Part shown: piece by piece, positions 33,892 to 40,901 of the stretch
Position numbering within the stretch: the first letter of the stretch is position 1
Layout of the letters: the number at the start of each line of letters is the position of its first letter
Origin: JAEUIV01 sp033763795
Lineage (GTDB): Bacteria; Planctomycetota; Phycisphaerae; Phycisphaerales; UBA1924
Assembly (NCBI GenBank): GCA_033763795.1
Contig: JANRJV010000038.1
Span: 9,850 to 73,849, forward strand
Length of the DNA stretch: 64,000 nucleotides
Reading direction: 5' to 3'
The notes under the pieces: generated by a model
Seen by the model: only the letters and a program-made list of their open reading frames with translations
Told to the model about the DNA's origin: nothing
The model's database searches: none
Translations under genes and position numbers: made by a program

Positions 33892-35484
33892 ATGATCAGG
33901 CGGACGGGTCTGCTGGCGAGCGTGCTGCTCGTGGTGGGGCTTTGGGCGGTTCCGTGCGTGCGGGGCGAGGGGCCGTCGGACGCTGCGCCGGCGCCGTCGA
34001 CCGGCGGCGTGGAGGCGGTCGTCCGGTTCGATGCCCGAGTCCGTTCGTCGCCTGCGACCGGGCGCGTGCTGGTGTTTTTCCTGCGGGAGGGGGCGAACGT
34101 CTCGCCGCGCGCCCAGCCTTCGGATGCACCGTTCTACGACGATCCGCAGCCGTTGGCGGGACTGGATGTGCGGGAGCTGACGCCGGGACAGGCGGTGACG
34201 CTCGGCGCGGATGCCCAGTCGTTCCCCGGGCCGCTGTCGGCGCTCCCCGATGGAAGCTATCGCGTGCAGGCGGCGCTCGATTGCTCGCGCACCCACTCGG
34301 ACTGGACGGACGAGCCGGGCAATCTCTACTCGGAGATCGCGAGCATCCAGGTTCGCGGCGGCGCGACCCAGCGCGTCGAGCTGCTGCTCGACAACGTTGT
34401 CGAGCCCCGGCCGCTGCCGGACGTGCCGGGCGTGCAGTTCTTCGACGCCCCCTCGAAGCTGCTCTCGGACTTCAGATCCGGCAGCGAGAAGGTGCGTGCG
34501 GGCGTCGTGCTCCCGGTCGGGTACGACCCCGCGAAGCGGTACCCCGCGGTGTACGTGATCGGCGGCTTCGGCTCGACTCATCGTTTCGCGGCGGCGCTGG
34601 CGCGGATGCGTAGCTATCCCGGGCCGGGCCTCCCCCAGCTCGCACGCCACGCGTTTCTGATCGTCCCCGACCCGGATTCCGCGAACGGGCACACGCTCTT
34701 TGCCGACTCTGACAACAATGGGCCTGCCGGTCGGGCGCTCGTCGAGGAGCTGATCCCCGCGCTCGAGGCGGCGTATCCGCTGATCGCCCAGCCCGGCGCG
34801 CGGCTGGTCACGGGCCACTCGTCCGGCGGCTGGAGCGCGGTGTGGCTGCTGCTCAACTATCCGGAGGTCTTCGGGAATGCGTTCTCCGGGGCGCCGGACC
34901 CCCTGGACTTCCGCGCGCTCCAGAAGACGAACATCTACGCGGACGCCAACTTCTACACCGACGCGCGCGGCGCGGACATCCCCTCCAACGTCCAGAACGG
35001 GCGGGTCCTCATGACCGTCCGTCAGGAGAACGGATGGGAGGAAGCGCGCGGCCCGGACAACACGTCGGGTCAGCAGTGGGACTCGTGGCAGGCGGTCTTC
35101 GGCCCGCGAAACGCCCGGGGGCGGCCCGCGGCGCTCTTCGACGCGTCGACGGGCGTCATCGACCGCGACATCGCCCGGGCGTACGCCCGGTTCGACATGT
35201 CCGAGCTGGTCCGCCGCGATCCGGGAAGGCTCGTTCCGCTGTGCGCGGGCCGGCTGCGGATCGTCGTCGGGGCGGAGGATGAGTGGAATCTCGACGAGGG
35301 CGTGCGGCTTTTCGCGCAGACGCTCGCGGAGCTCGGCGCTCCGATGGACGGCTCGGACGGGTGGGGGAGGATCGATATTGTCCCCGGCGCGAACCACGGC
35401 ACGGTGATGCGTGCTCCCGCCTACGACGCGATGTACGCGGCGATGGTGGATCTGCTGGTCTCGCGCGGGTTCGCGAGCCGGTGA
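33892..35484 (+). CDS. Exported alpha/beta-hydrolase, putative esterase
   Basis: A 530-residue secreted protein with a signal peptide ('LLASVLLVVGLWAVPCVRG'). An N-terminal beta domain (about 35-185) precedes the alpha/beta-hydrolase domain, which opens with 'AGVVLPVGYDPAKRYPAVYVIGGFG'. The nucleophile elbow is 'TGHSSGGWSAVWLLLNYPEVF' with Ser about 310 (GxSxG). A late acidic residue ('VVGAEDEWN') and His in 'GANHGTVM' complete a plausible triad. It resembles the Esterase_phd/enterochelin-esterase group acting on ester-linked substrates such as feruloyl or siderophore esters; the substrate is unknown. The ATG at 33892 has AGAGG a little far upstream; TAGTCT at 33835-33840 is a -10 candidate with a leader of about 45 nt. 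Confidence 0.85.
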   Translation: MIRRTGLLASVLLVVGLWAVPCVRGEGPSDAAPAPSTGGVEAVVRFDARVRSSPATGRVLVFFLREGANVSPRAQPSDAPFYDDPQPLAGLDVRELTPGQAVTLGADAQSFPGPLSALPDGSYRVQAALDCSRTHSDWTDEPGNLYSEIASIQVRGGATQRVELLLDNVVEPRPLPDVPGVQFFDAPSKLLSDFRSGSEKVRAGVVLPVGYDPAKRYPAVYVIGGFGSTHRFAAALARMRSYPGPGLPQLARHAFLIVPDPDSANGHTLFADSDNNGPAGRALVEELIPALEAAYPLIAQPGARLVTGHSSGGWSAVWLLLNYPEVFGNAFSGAPDPLDFRALQKTNIYADANFYTDARGADIPSNVQNGRVLMTVRQENGWEEARGPDNTSGQQWDSWQAVFGPRNARGRPAALFDASTGVIDRDIARAYARFDMSELVRRDPGRLVPLCAGRLRIVVGAEDEWNLDEGVRLFAQTLAELGAPMDGSDGWGRIDIVPGANHGTVMRAPAYDAMYAAMVDLLVSRGFASR

Positions 35485-35555
35485 GACGAGCGGAGCGGGA
35501 GCGCGGCCGCGGCCGGACGCGTCACGGAGCGGTGCTGCAAGCGGAGGAATGAACC

Positions 35556-36083
35556 ATGCGAGCGCAGGACGCCATTGCGGAGGCGATTCTCTCGACCAAG
35601 CCGAACCTGTCGCGGTATCTCGCGGGGTTCGACGACTCAACGCGGGCCGCGCAGGCGCCGAACCTGCCGAATCACGCGGCGTGGAACCTGGGCCACCTGT
35701 CGCTGACCATGCACCGCGCGGCCCAGAAACTGAACGATTCGCACGCGCTGCCTCCGGGCGACTTTGTCGAAGGGGCGGGCGCCGCGGGCGACAGCCGGCG
35801 TTTCGCCGCGGAGGCGGTCGCCTTCGGGTCGACGCCCTCCGGGAGCGGCGAGAAGTACCCGCCGCTGGCGCGCTGCGTCGAGATCTACGGCGGCGCCTGC
35901 GATGCGCTCGCGCACGTGGTCCGGGGGCTCACCGACGCCGATCTTCACACGGAGGTGGCCTGGGGCAGCGCATCGCTGCCGAAGCACCTGCTGGCGATGC
36001 GCATGGTCTTTCATAACGGCATGCACACGGGGCAGATCGCCGACCTTCGGCGTGCCTTCAAGTTCAGGAGCGTGTTCTCGTGA
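35556..36083 (+). CDS. DinB-family protein
   Basis: A 175-residue four-helix-bundle protein. The metal-binding histidine triad of DinB/YfiT proteins is present: H47 in 'WNLGHLSLTMHR', then H153 and H157 in 'MVFHNGMHTGQIADLRR'. Family members bind Ni, Zn or Fe and include thiol-transferases and uncharacterised stress proteins. The Shine-Dalgarno GGAGGAA lies about eight bases before the ATG, one of the strongest in the window. Its stop shares a base with the start of the next DinB-like gene (TGATG). The two genes may form a functional pair; substrates are unknown. Confidence 0.87.
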   Translation: MRAQDAIAEAILSTKPNLSRYLAGFDDSTRAAQAPNLPNHAAWNLGHLSLTMHRAAQKLNDSHALPPGDFVEGAGAAGDSRRFAAEAVAFGSTPSGSGEKYPPLARCVEIYGGACDALAHVVRGLTDADLHTEVAWGSASLPKHLLAMRMVFHNGMHTGQIADLRRAFKFRSVFS

Positions 36084-36640
36084 TGGAGGCGCGCCCGCGG
36101 CTCCACGAGGATGCGCAGCTCGACGCCGTGCTGTTCGAGCTGTCGCGGTACCGTTCGATGGCGGAACGGGCAATGGCGCAGCTCGACGACGCGGCGCTGC
36201 GCGAGGCCCTCTCGCGCGAGACCAACTCGATCGCGGTCATTGTGAAGCACCTCTCCGGCAACTTCCGCTCCCGCTTCACCGACTTCCTGACCGCCGACGG
36301 CGAGAAACCCTGGCGTGACCGCGACGCCGAGTTCGTCGACGACTTCGCGGACCGTCGGGCCATCGAGGGGGCGTGGGAGCGGGGCTGGGCGTGCGCGCTG
36401 GGAGCGATAAAGGGGCTGACGAGCGCGGATCTGGGGAAGATGGTGACGATCCGGTCGGAGGTCCACTCGGTGCCGGCGGCCCTGGCGCGGGCGACCGCTC
36501 ATGCCGCCTATCACACGGGTCAAATTGTGATGATCGCGCGAATCCTCTCCGAGCGACGGGGCGAAGAGTGGAAGACGCTCACGATCCCGCGTGGCGGCAC
36601 CAAGGAATTTAACGAGCGGATGGGCCATCCTCCCGCGTGA
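36083..36640 (+). CDS. DUF1572/DinB-like protein
   Basis: A 185-residue protein of the DinB superfamily, DUF1572 branch. 'NSIAVIVKHLSGNFRSRFTDFLT' is the family signature and holds H56. H140 and H144 in 'ATAHAAYHTGQIVMIARIL' complete the metal-binding triad. It ends with 'PRGGTKEFNERM', also usual in DUF1572. The start overlaps the previous stop by one base (TGATG); a GTG three bases earlier is possible. Having two different DinB-superfamily proteins translated in tandem suggests partners, but thiol-transferase or other activity is unproven. Confidence 0.87.
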   Translation: MEARPRLHEDAQLDAVLFELSRYRSMAERAMAQLDDAALREALSRETNSIAVIVKHLSGNFRSRFTDFLTADGEKPWRDRDAEFVDDFADRRAIEGAWERGWACALGAIKGLTSADLGKMVTIRSEVHSVPAALARATAHAAYHTGQIVMIARILSERRGEEWKTLTIPRGGTKEFNERMGHPPA

Positions 36641-36655
36641 TCCGGGACCGGCACC

Positions 36656-36661
36656 TAGACT
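36656..36661 (+). promoter_or_regulatory. -10-like hexamer abutting the ABC permease start
   Basis: TAGACT lies 8 nt before the ATG at 36670 with a pyrimidine-rich, SD-free gap, predicting a leaderless mRNA for the exporter operon. Confidence 0.45.
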
Positions 36662-36669
36662 TCCCTTCT

Positions 36670-37797
36670 ATGTATCGTCTCGCACTCCGCATGCTCACGC
36701 GTGATACCGGCAAGTACATCGCGCTTGTCGTTGGTCTCTCGTTCGCGACGCTGCTGATATGCCAACAGGGGGCGATCTTCCTGGGCCTGCTCAAGCGGTC
36801 GACGGGGGCGCTCCAGAACATCGCGCAGCCGGACCTGTGGGTGTGCGATCCGTACCTGAACTTCATCGAGGAGGTCAGGCCGCTGTCGGACCGCGACTGG
36901 GAGCGTGTGCGCGCGGTGCCGGGGGTCGCGTGGGCGGAGCCGTTCTTCAGCTCGCGGGCCACGGTCGAGCTCCCCGACGGCAAGTACAAGACCGCTCAGA
37001 TGGTGGGCATCGACCGCTCGACGATGGTGGGCCAGCCGCCGGTCGTCACGGCGGGATCGCTCGACGATCTGCGGGCGCCGGACGCGGTGATGGTCGACGA
37101 GTCGTCGCGCGAAAAGCTCGCGAACTGCCAGATCGGCGACACGTTCCGACTGAACGACAAGCGCGCGGTGGTCGTGGGCTTCTGCCAGGTGAAGCTCGGG
37201 TTCGAGTCCAACGCGCTCATCTACACGACGTACGACAACGCGCTGCGCTTCACGCCCGTGGGGCGCGAGCGCATCACGTTCGTGTTCGTGAAGGTGCAGG
37301 AGGGGCGGGACGTGGCCGATGTCGCCAGGGAGATCCGCGAGCGGACCGGGCTCGCGGCGCTGACCCGCGGCGAGCTCGCGCTGCGCACGATCAACTTCAT
37401 CCTGCGCGAGACCGGGATCGGCATCAACTTCGGCATCACCGTCCTGCTGGGCTTCGTCGTCGGGCTCGCGGTGACGGCGGCGATCTTCTACCAGTTCACC
37501 CTCGAGAACCTGCGGCACTTCGCGGTGCTCAAGGCGCTCGGCGCCCGAAACCGCAAGCTGATCTCCATGGTGCTCCTGCAGGCGATGACGGTCGGGGTCA
37601 TCGGCTTCGGCATCGGAACGGGGCTGACCGGCATCTTCACCCTGACGGGCCGGCGCCCCGGCGCGGAGCTGGCGCCCTATTTCCCGTGGCAGCTCCTCGT
37701 GGTGTGCGCGGGGGGCATGTTCGTGTGCATCATGATGGGCTCTCTGCTGTCGATCCGCAGGGTCGTGACTCTGGAGCCCGGGGTGGTGTTCAAGTGA
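36670..37797 (+). CDS. ABC transporter permease of the DevC/MacB type
   Basis: A 375-residue inner-membrane protein. An N-terminal helix ('YIALVVGLSFATLLICQQGAIF') is followed by a 200-residue extracytoplasmic domain ('DLWVCDPYLNFIEEVRPL', 'VMVDESSREKLANCQIGD'). Three C-terminal helices belong to the FtsX-like domain, with 'AIFYQFTLENLRHFAVLKALGARNRKL' matching the family's cytoplasmic loop. Closest in style is cyanobacterial DevC, where DevBCA exports glycolipids; the cargo here is unknown. The gene is followed by its ATPase and a HlyD-like adaptor, so the order is C-A-B. The ATG at 36670 starts the first helix and is preceded by TAGACT. Confidence 0.9.
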   Translation: MYRLALRMLTRDTGKYIALVVGLSFATLLICQQGAIFLGLLKRSTGALQNIAQPDLWVCDPYLNFIEEVRPLSDRDWERVRAVPGVAWAEPFFSSRATVELPDGKYKTAQMVGIDRSTMVGQPPVVTAGSLDDLRAPDAVMVDESSREKLANCQIGDTFRLNDKRAVVVGFCQVKLGFESNALIYTTYDNALRFTPVGRERITFVFVKVQEGRDVADVAREIRERTGLAALTRGELALRTINFILRETGIGINFGITVLLGFVVGLAVTAAIFYQFTLENLRHFAVLKALGARNRKLISMVLLQAMTVGVIGFGIGTGLTGIFTLTGRRPGAELAPYFPWQLLVVCAGGMFVCIMMGSLLSIRRVVTLEPGVVFK

Positions 37798-37854
37798 GGC
37801 GTGCGCACGGCCGCGACCGGCTGAGCGCGTCCGGCGGGCGCGACGCCGCGCTCC

Positions 37855-37860
37855 TAGGAT
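37855..37860 (+). promoter_or_regulatory. -10-like hexamer abutting the ABC ATPase start
   Basis: TAGGAT lies 10 nt before the ATG at 37871 with no Shine-Dalgarno. An internal promoter for the ATPase and adaptor genes is possible. Confidence 0.4.
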
Positions 37861-37870
37861 TCGCCTCGGC

Positions 37871-38728
37871 ATGAGCACGTTGCTGCACAAGCCATCGGCG
37901 GCGAGGGAAGCGGGCGGTCCGACCGCGCTGCCCGAGATGTCCGACACGCGCCACGCGGCGATCGACCTCCGGCAGGTCAGCAAGTCCTACGGGTCGGGCG
38001 ACAACGTCGTGCGCGCGCTCCGTGCCGTCGACCTGGCGGTCGCGCCGTCGAAGCTGATCATGCTCGTCGGCCCCTCGGGGTGCGGCAAGACGACGCTCGT
38101 CTCCATTCTTTCGGGCGTGCTCGACGCCGACGCCGGGCAGGTCAACGTCTTCGGGGTTGACTGGTCGAAGCTGTCGGCGGATCAGAAGACGCGCCGCCGC
38201 GCGGAGCTCGTCGGCTTCGTGTTCCAGTCGTTCAACCTGATCCCCACGCTGACGGCCCTCGAGAACACCTGCGTCCCGCTGATCGTCCGCGGCATGCGCG
38301 AGCGGGACGCCTCGGAGCGCGCGGCGCAGGCCCTCAAGGACGTGGGGCTGGGCGACCGCCTGCGCTCGCTCCCCTCCATGCTCTCGGGCGGACAGCAGCA
38401 GCGCGTGGCGATCGCGCGGGCGCTGGTGGGCAAGCCCCGCCTGGTGGTCTGCGACGAGCCCACGGCGGCGCTGGACGGCAAGACCGGCCAGCAGGTCATG
38501 GAGCTGATCCAGACCGCGGCCCGGGGCAAGGACGAGCGCGGCGAGGACCGCGTCGTCATCGTCGTGACGCACGACAACCGAATCTTCCACTACGCGGACC
38601 ACATCATCGAGATGGAGGACGGCCGCCTCAAGAAGACGCTTTCCCAACACGTGCGGGATGAATCGCACCATGTGCCGAGTTTCGAAGAGGATGATCGGCA
38701 GCAAGAGCGCCCGACGTCCGCGGTCTGA
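37871..38728 (+). CDS. ABC transporter ATP-binding protein (DevA/MacB/LolD type)
   Basis: A 285-residue ATPase for the adjacent permease. Walker A 'GPSGCGKTTLVSIL' is at about residues 66-79, the Q-loop in 'GFVFQSFNLIPTLTALEN', the signature 'LSGGQQQRVAIARAL' at about 171-185, Walker B 'LVVCDEPTAALDG' and the H-loop 'VIVVTHDNRIF'. 'QSFNLIPTLTALENT' is typical of the MacB/LolD/DevA subfamily serving type VII-fold permeases. The N-terminus is about 30 residues longer than usual and the C-terminus has a charged tail. The ATG at 37871 has a -10-like TAGGAT before it and no Shine-Dalgarno. Confidence 0.94.
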   Translation: MSTLLHKPSAAREAGGPTALPEMSDTRHAAIDLRQVSKSYGSGDNVVRALRAVDLAVAPSKLIMLVGPSGCGKTTLVSILSGVLDADAGQVNVFGVDWSKLSADQKTRRRAELVGFVFQSFNLIPTLTALENTCVPLIVRGMRERDASERAAQALKDVGLGDRLRSLPSMLSGGQQQRVAIARALVGKPRLVVCDEPTAALDGKTGQQVMELIQTAARGKDERGEDRVVIVVTHDNRIFHYADHIIEMEDGRLKKTLSQHVRDESHHVPSFEEDDRQQERPTSAV

Positions 38729-38803
38729 GTGTGGGCCGCGGGGCCGGGCGGGCGGCGTCGAGCCGAGCGCCGCGAAGGCAGAGCATGTCGGGAAGGGTTC
38801 AGC

Positions 38804-39934
38804 ATGTTTAGACAGATCTCGATTCTGATCTCCGTCGCCGGGCTGGCTCTGGCGCTCTACGTCGTGGCGACCGCGACGGAAGCGGAGCCCGTGATCCCCC
38901 CCGCGCAGCCGCCCTCGAGCAACCCGTTCGAGCGCGGCCTCGTGGCGCTGGGGGTTGTGGAGCCTGCGAGCCGCATCATCGATGTCTCGGCCCCCGAGCC
39001 CGGGCGGGTGGTGAGCGTGTTGGTCCGCGTGAACGACCCGGTGAAGAAGGGCGAGCCGCTGTTCACGCTGGACGCCCTGCCCGTCGAGGCGGAGCTCGTC
39101 CAGGCGAAGGCGGCGCTCGAAGCCGCGGCCGCGGAGGTCCGGCGGCTTGAGAACTGGCCCCGGCCCGAGGATTTCCCGCCGGCCGAGGCGGAAGCGACGG
39201 AGGCCCGGGAGCGTCTGGCGGACGCGCAGTCGCGTCTGGAGAGCATCGAGCGCGCCGAGCAGCTGGGCGGCGTGTCGGACGACGAGTTCGCGAGGCAGCG
39301 GTTCCTGGTGTCGGTGTTGCGCGCGTCGCTGGCGAACGCCGAGGCGCGTCTGGCGCGGCTGAAGGCCGGCTCTTGGGGCGAGGATCTGGCGGTGGCCCGC
39401 GCGGTCGTCGCGGCCCGTGAGGCGGACATCCGCGCCATCGAGATGAGGCTCGACAGGCACATCGTCCGCGCTCCCATGGACGCGACGGTGCTCAAGCGGA
39501 ACGTCGAGCCCGGCGAGTACACGTTGGCTTCGGGCGGCTCCGGCGCGGGCGCAAGGGGCGAGAGCGGCGCACCGCTCATCCTGGGAGATCTCTCGGAGAT
39601 GCACGTGCGGGCGCAGGTCGATGAGGAGGACATGCCCCTGCTCCGCGAGGGCGCGAGTGCCGTCGCGCGGATCCGCGGACCGCTTGCGATCGAGGTGCCG
39701 CTCGCGATGGTGCGGATCGAGCCCCTGGCCGCTCCCAAGTCGCAGATCACCGGCTCGAACACTGAGCTCATCGATACGCGAGTGATCGAAGTGGTGTTCC
39801 GCGCGGCGCCGCCGCAAGACGCGCCGCGGCTGTACCCGGGGCAGGTGGTCGACGTGTACATCGATGTCCCGGCGGGGGCGCGGGTCGCCGCCGCGGGCGC
39901 CGCGCCCGTTCCGAGCGGGGCCGGCTTACGCTGA
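38804..39934 (+). CDS. HlyD/DevB-like periplasmic adaptor
   Basis: A 376-residue membrane-fusion protein. One N-terminal helix ('ILISVAGLALALYVVATA') is followed by a lipoyl half-motif ('PEPGRVVSVLVRVNDPVKKGEPLFTLD'), then a long coiled-coil hairpin (about 90-205, rich in Glu, Ala, Arg). The second lipoyl half ('IRAPMDATVLKRNVEPGEY' pattern) and a beta-barrel region ('MHVRAQVDEEDMPLLREGA') complete it. This is the adaptor of a DevBCA-like tripartite exporter; an outer-membrane TolC partner is not in the window. The ATG at 38804 has GGAAGGG upstream. It lies 75 bp after the ATPase gene in the same direction. Confidence 0.92.
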   Translation: MFRQISILISVAGLALALYVVATATEAEPVIPPAQPPSSNPFERGLVALGVVEPASRIIDVSAPEPGRVVSVLVRVNDPVKKGEPLFTLDALPVEAELVQAKAALEAAAAEVRRLENWPRPEDFPPAEAEATEARERLADAQSRLESIERAEQLGGVSDDEFARQRFLVSVLRASLANAEARLARLKAGSWGEDLAVARAVVAAREADIRAIEMRLDRHIVRAPMDATVLKRNVEPGEYTLASGGSGAGARGESGAPLILGDLSEMHVRAQVDEEDMPLLREGASAVARIRGPLAIEVPLAMVRIEPLAAPKSQITGSNTELIDTRVIEVVFRAAPPQDAPRLYPGQVVDVYIDVPAGARVAAAGAAPVPSGAGLR

Positions 39935-39989
39935 ATCCTCCGTCTGGCCGCGGCATCAAAGAGGATGTCGCAAGCAAGGAGACGTACGC

Positions 39990-40700
39990 ATGCAGCGCGG
40001 GATCTACAAAGCGGGGAGCCTCGGGGCGCTCGTGATCGCGGTCGGCATCTGCGCGTGGTCGCTCCCGCGGCTGGCGGTCGGAGGCGAGGGGGGCGGCACG
40101 CCTCGGCAGGACGCGCCGGCGCCGCAGCCCCGCGAGGAACTGGAGAAGCTCATGAACAACGCCACATTCGATCGGACCTTGATCCCCACCGGGCACTCGA
40201 TCCCGCCGGGCGAGACCCGCCTGGAGAAAGCGATGTTCGGCGCGGGCTGCTTCTGGAGCGTCGAGGCGCGATTCCGCGAGACGCCGGGCGTGGTTGCCAC
40301 GGCGGTCGGATACGCCGGCGGATCGAAGCTGGACCCGACCTACAGGGAAGTGTGCACCGACGCGACCGGGCACGCGGAAGTGGTCCTGGTGCAGTTCGAT
40401 CCCGCGAAGGTGACCTTCGACGACCTGCTGAAGGTCTTCTGGGAGAATCACAACCCGACGACGCTCAACAGGCAGGGGCCCGACGTCGGAAGCCAGTACC
40501 GCTCGGTGATCTTCGCGATGGACGACGCGCAGCGCCAGTCCGCCGAGAAGAGCAAGGCGGCGCTCGCGGCTTCGGGGCGGTGGGGGGCTAGGCCCATCGT
40601 GACGTTCATCGAGCCCGCCCCGTCCTTCTACAAGGCCGAGGACTACCACCAGCAGTACCTCGAGAAGCGGGGCCTTTCGACGTGCCACGGCCCGGGCTGA
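39990..40700 (+). CDS. msrA: Exported peptide-methionine (S)-S-oxide reductase
   Basis: A 236-residue MsrA that reduces methionine-S-sulfoxide in proteins. The catalytic motif 'GCFWS' is at residues 86-90 (Cys87), followed by 'FRETPGVVATAVGYAGG', 'THAEVVxVxFDP'-like 'GHAEVVLVQFDP', 'NPTTLNRQGPDVGSQYRS' and 'YHQQYLEKR', all conserved. Most MsrA enzymes are cytoplasmic; this one has an N-terminal hydrophobic segment ('LGALVIAVGICAWSLPRLAVGG'), so it is probably periplasmic or membrane-anchored. The C-terminus ends 'CHGPG', where another Cys may act in recycling. The ATG at 39990 follows AAGGAGA. It lies 55 bp after the adaptor gene and may share its transcript. Confidence 0.95.
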   Translation: MQRGIYKAGSLGALVIAVGICAWSLPRLAVGGEGGGTPRQDAPAPQPREELEKLMNNATFDRTLIPTGHSIPPGETRLEKAMFGAGCFWSVEARFRETPGVVATAVGYAGGSKLDPTYREVCTDATGHAEVVLVQFDPAKVTFDDLLKVFWENHNPTTLNRQGPDVGSQYRSVIFAMDDAQRQSAEKSKAALAASGRWGARPIVTFIEPAPSFYKAEDYHQQYLEKRGLSTCHGPG

Positions 40701-40705
40701 GCATG

Positions 40706-40823
40706 CCCCCCGGTTGGGGGATGTACGCCGACGCGGGAGACACCGGGACCGGTGGGTCGGCTGGAAAACCCGCATGAAATGACCTGAGAATGCGCGATCT
40801 CCTATCTCAGGGGAGAACTCGCG
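40706..40823 (+). other. Densely structured intergenic segment with a possible pseudoknot
   Basis: This is the 201-bp gap between msrA and the chemoreceptor gene. It holds a CCCCC/GGGGG hairpin (40706-40720), then GCCGAC/GTCGGC (40727-40732 with 40756-40761) enclosing CACCG/CGGTG. GCGGG (40733-40737) could pair with CCCGC (40769-40773). Then CGCGATCTCC (40793-40802) pairs with GGAGA-TCGCG (40812-40823, two-base bulge). Its loop TCTCAGG (40805-40811) is complementary to CCTGAGA (40783-40789), giving an H-type pseudoknot. It resembles no riboswitch I recognise. A GATACC element at 40879-40884 could be a promoter downstream of it, in which case it would not be in the receptor mRNA. Confidence 0.35.
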
Positions 40824-40901
40824 ATCGATTGCATCCGATGAGGCACCCCGGTCGGCGCCGCGCTCGCGGGCCGGATCGTGATACCTCGCCGGAGCAAAGA
40901 T

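Noticed and set aside
40706..40823. Known riboswitch (c-di-GMP, cobalamin, SAM, ZTP, guanidine) in the msrA-MCP gap
   Set aside because: None of the conserved cores could be found. Kept only as an unassigned structured region.
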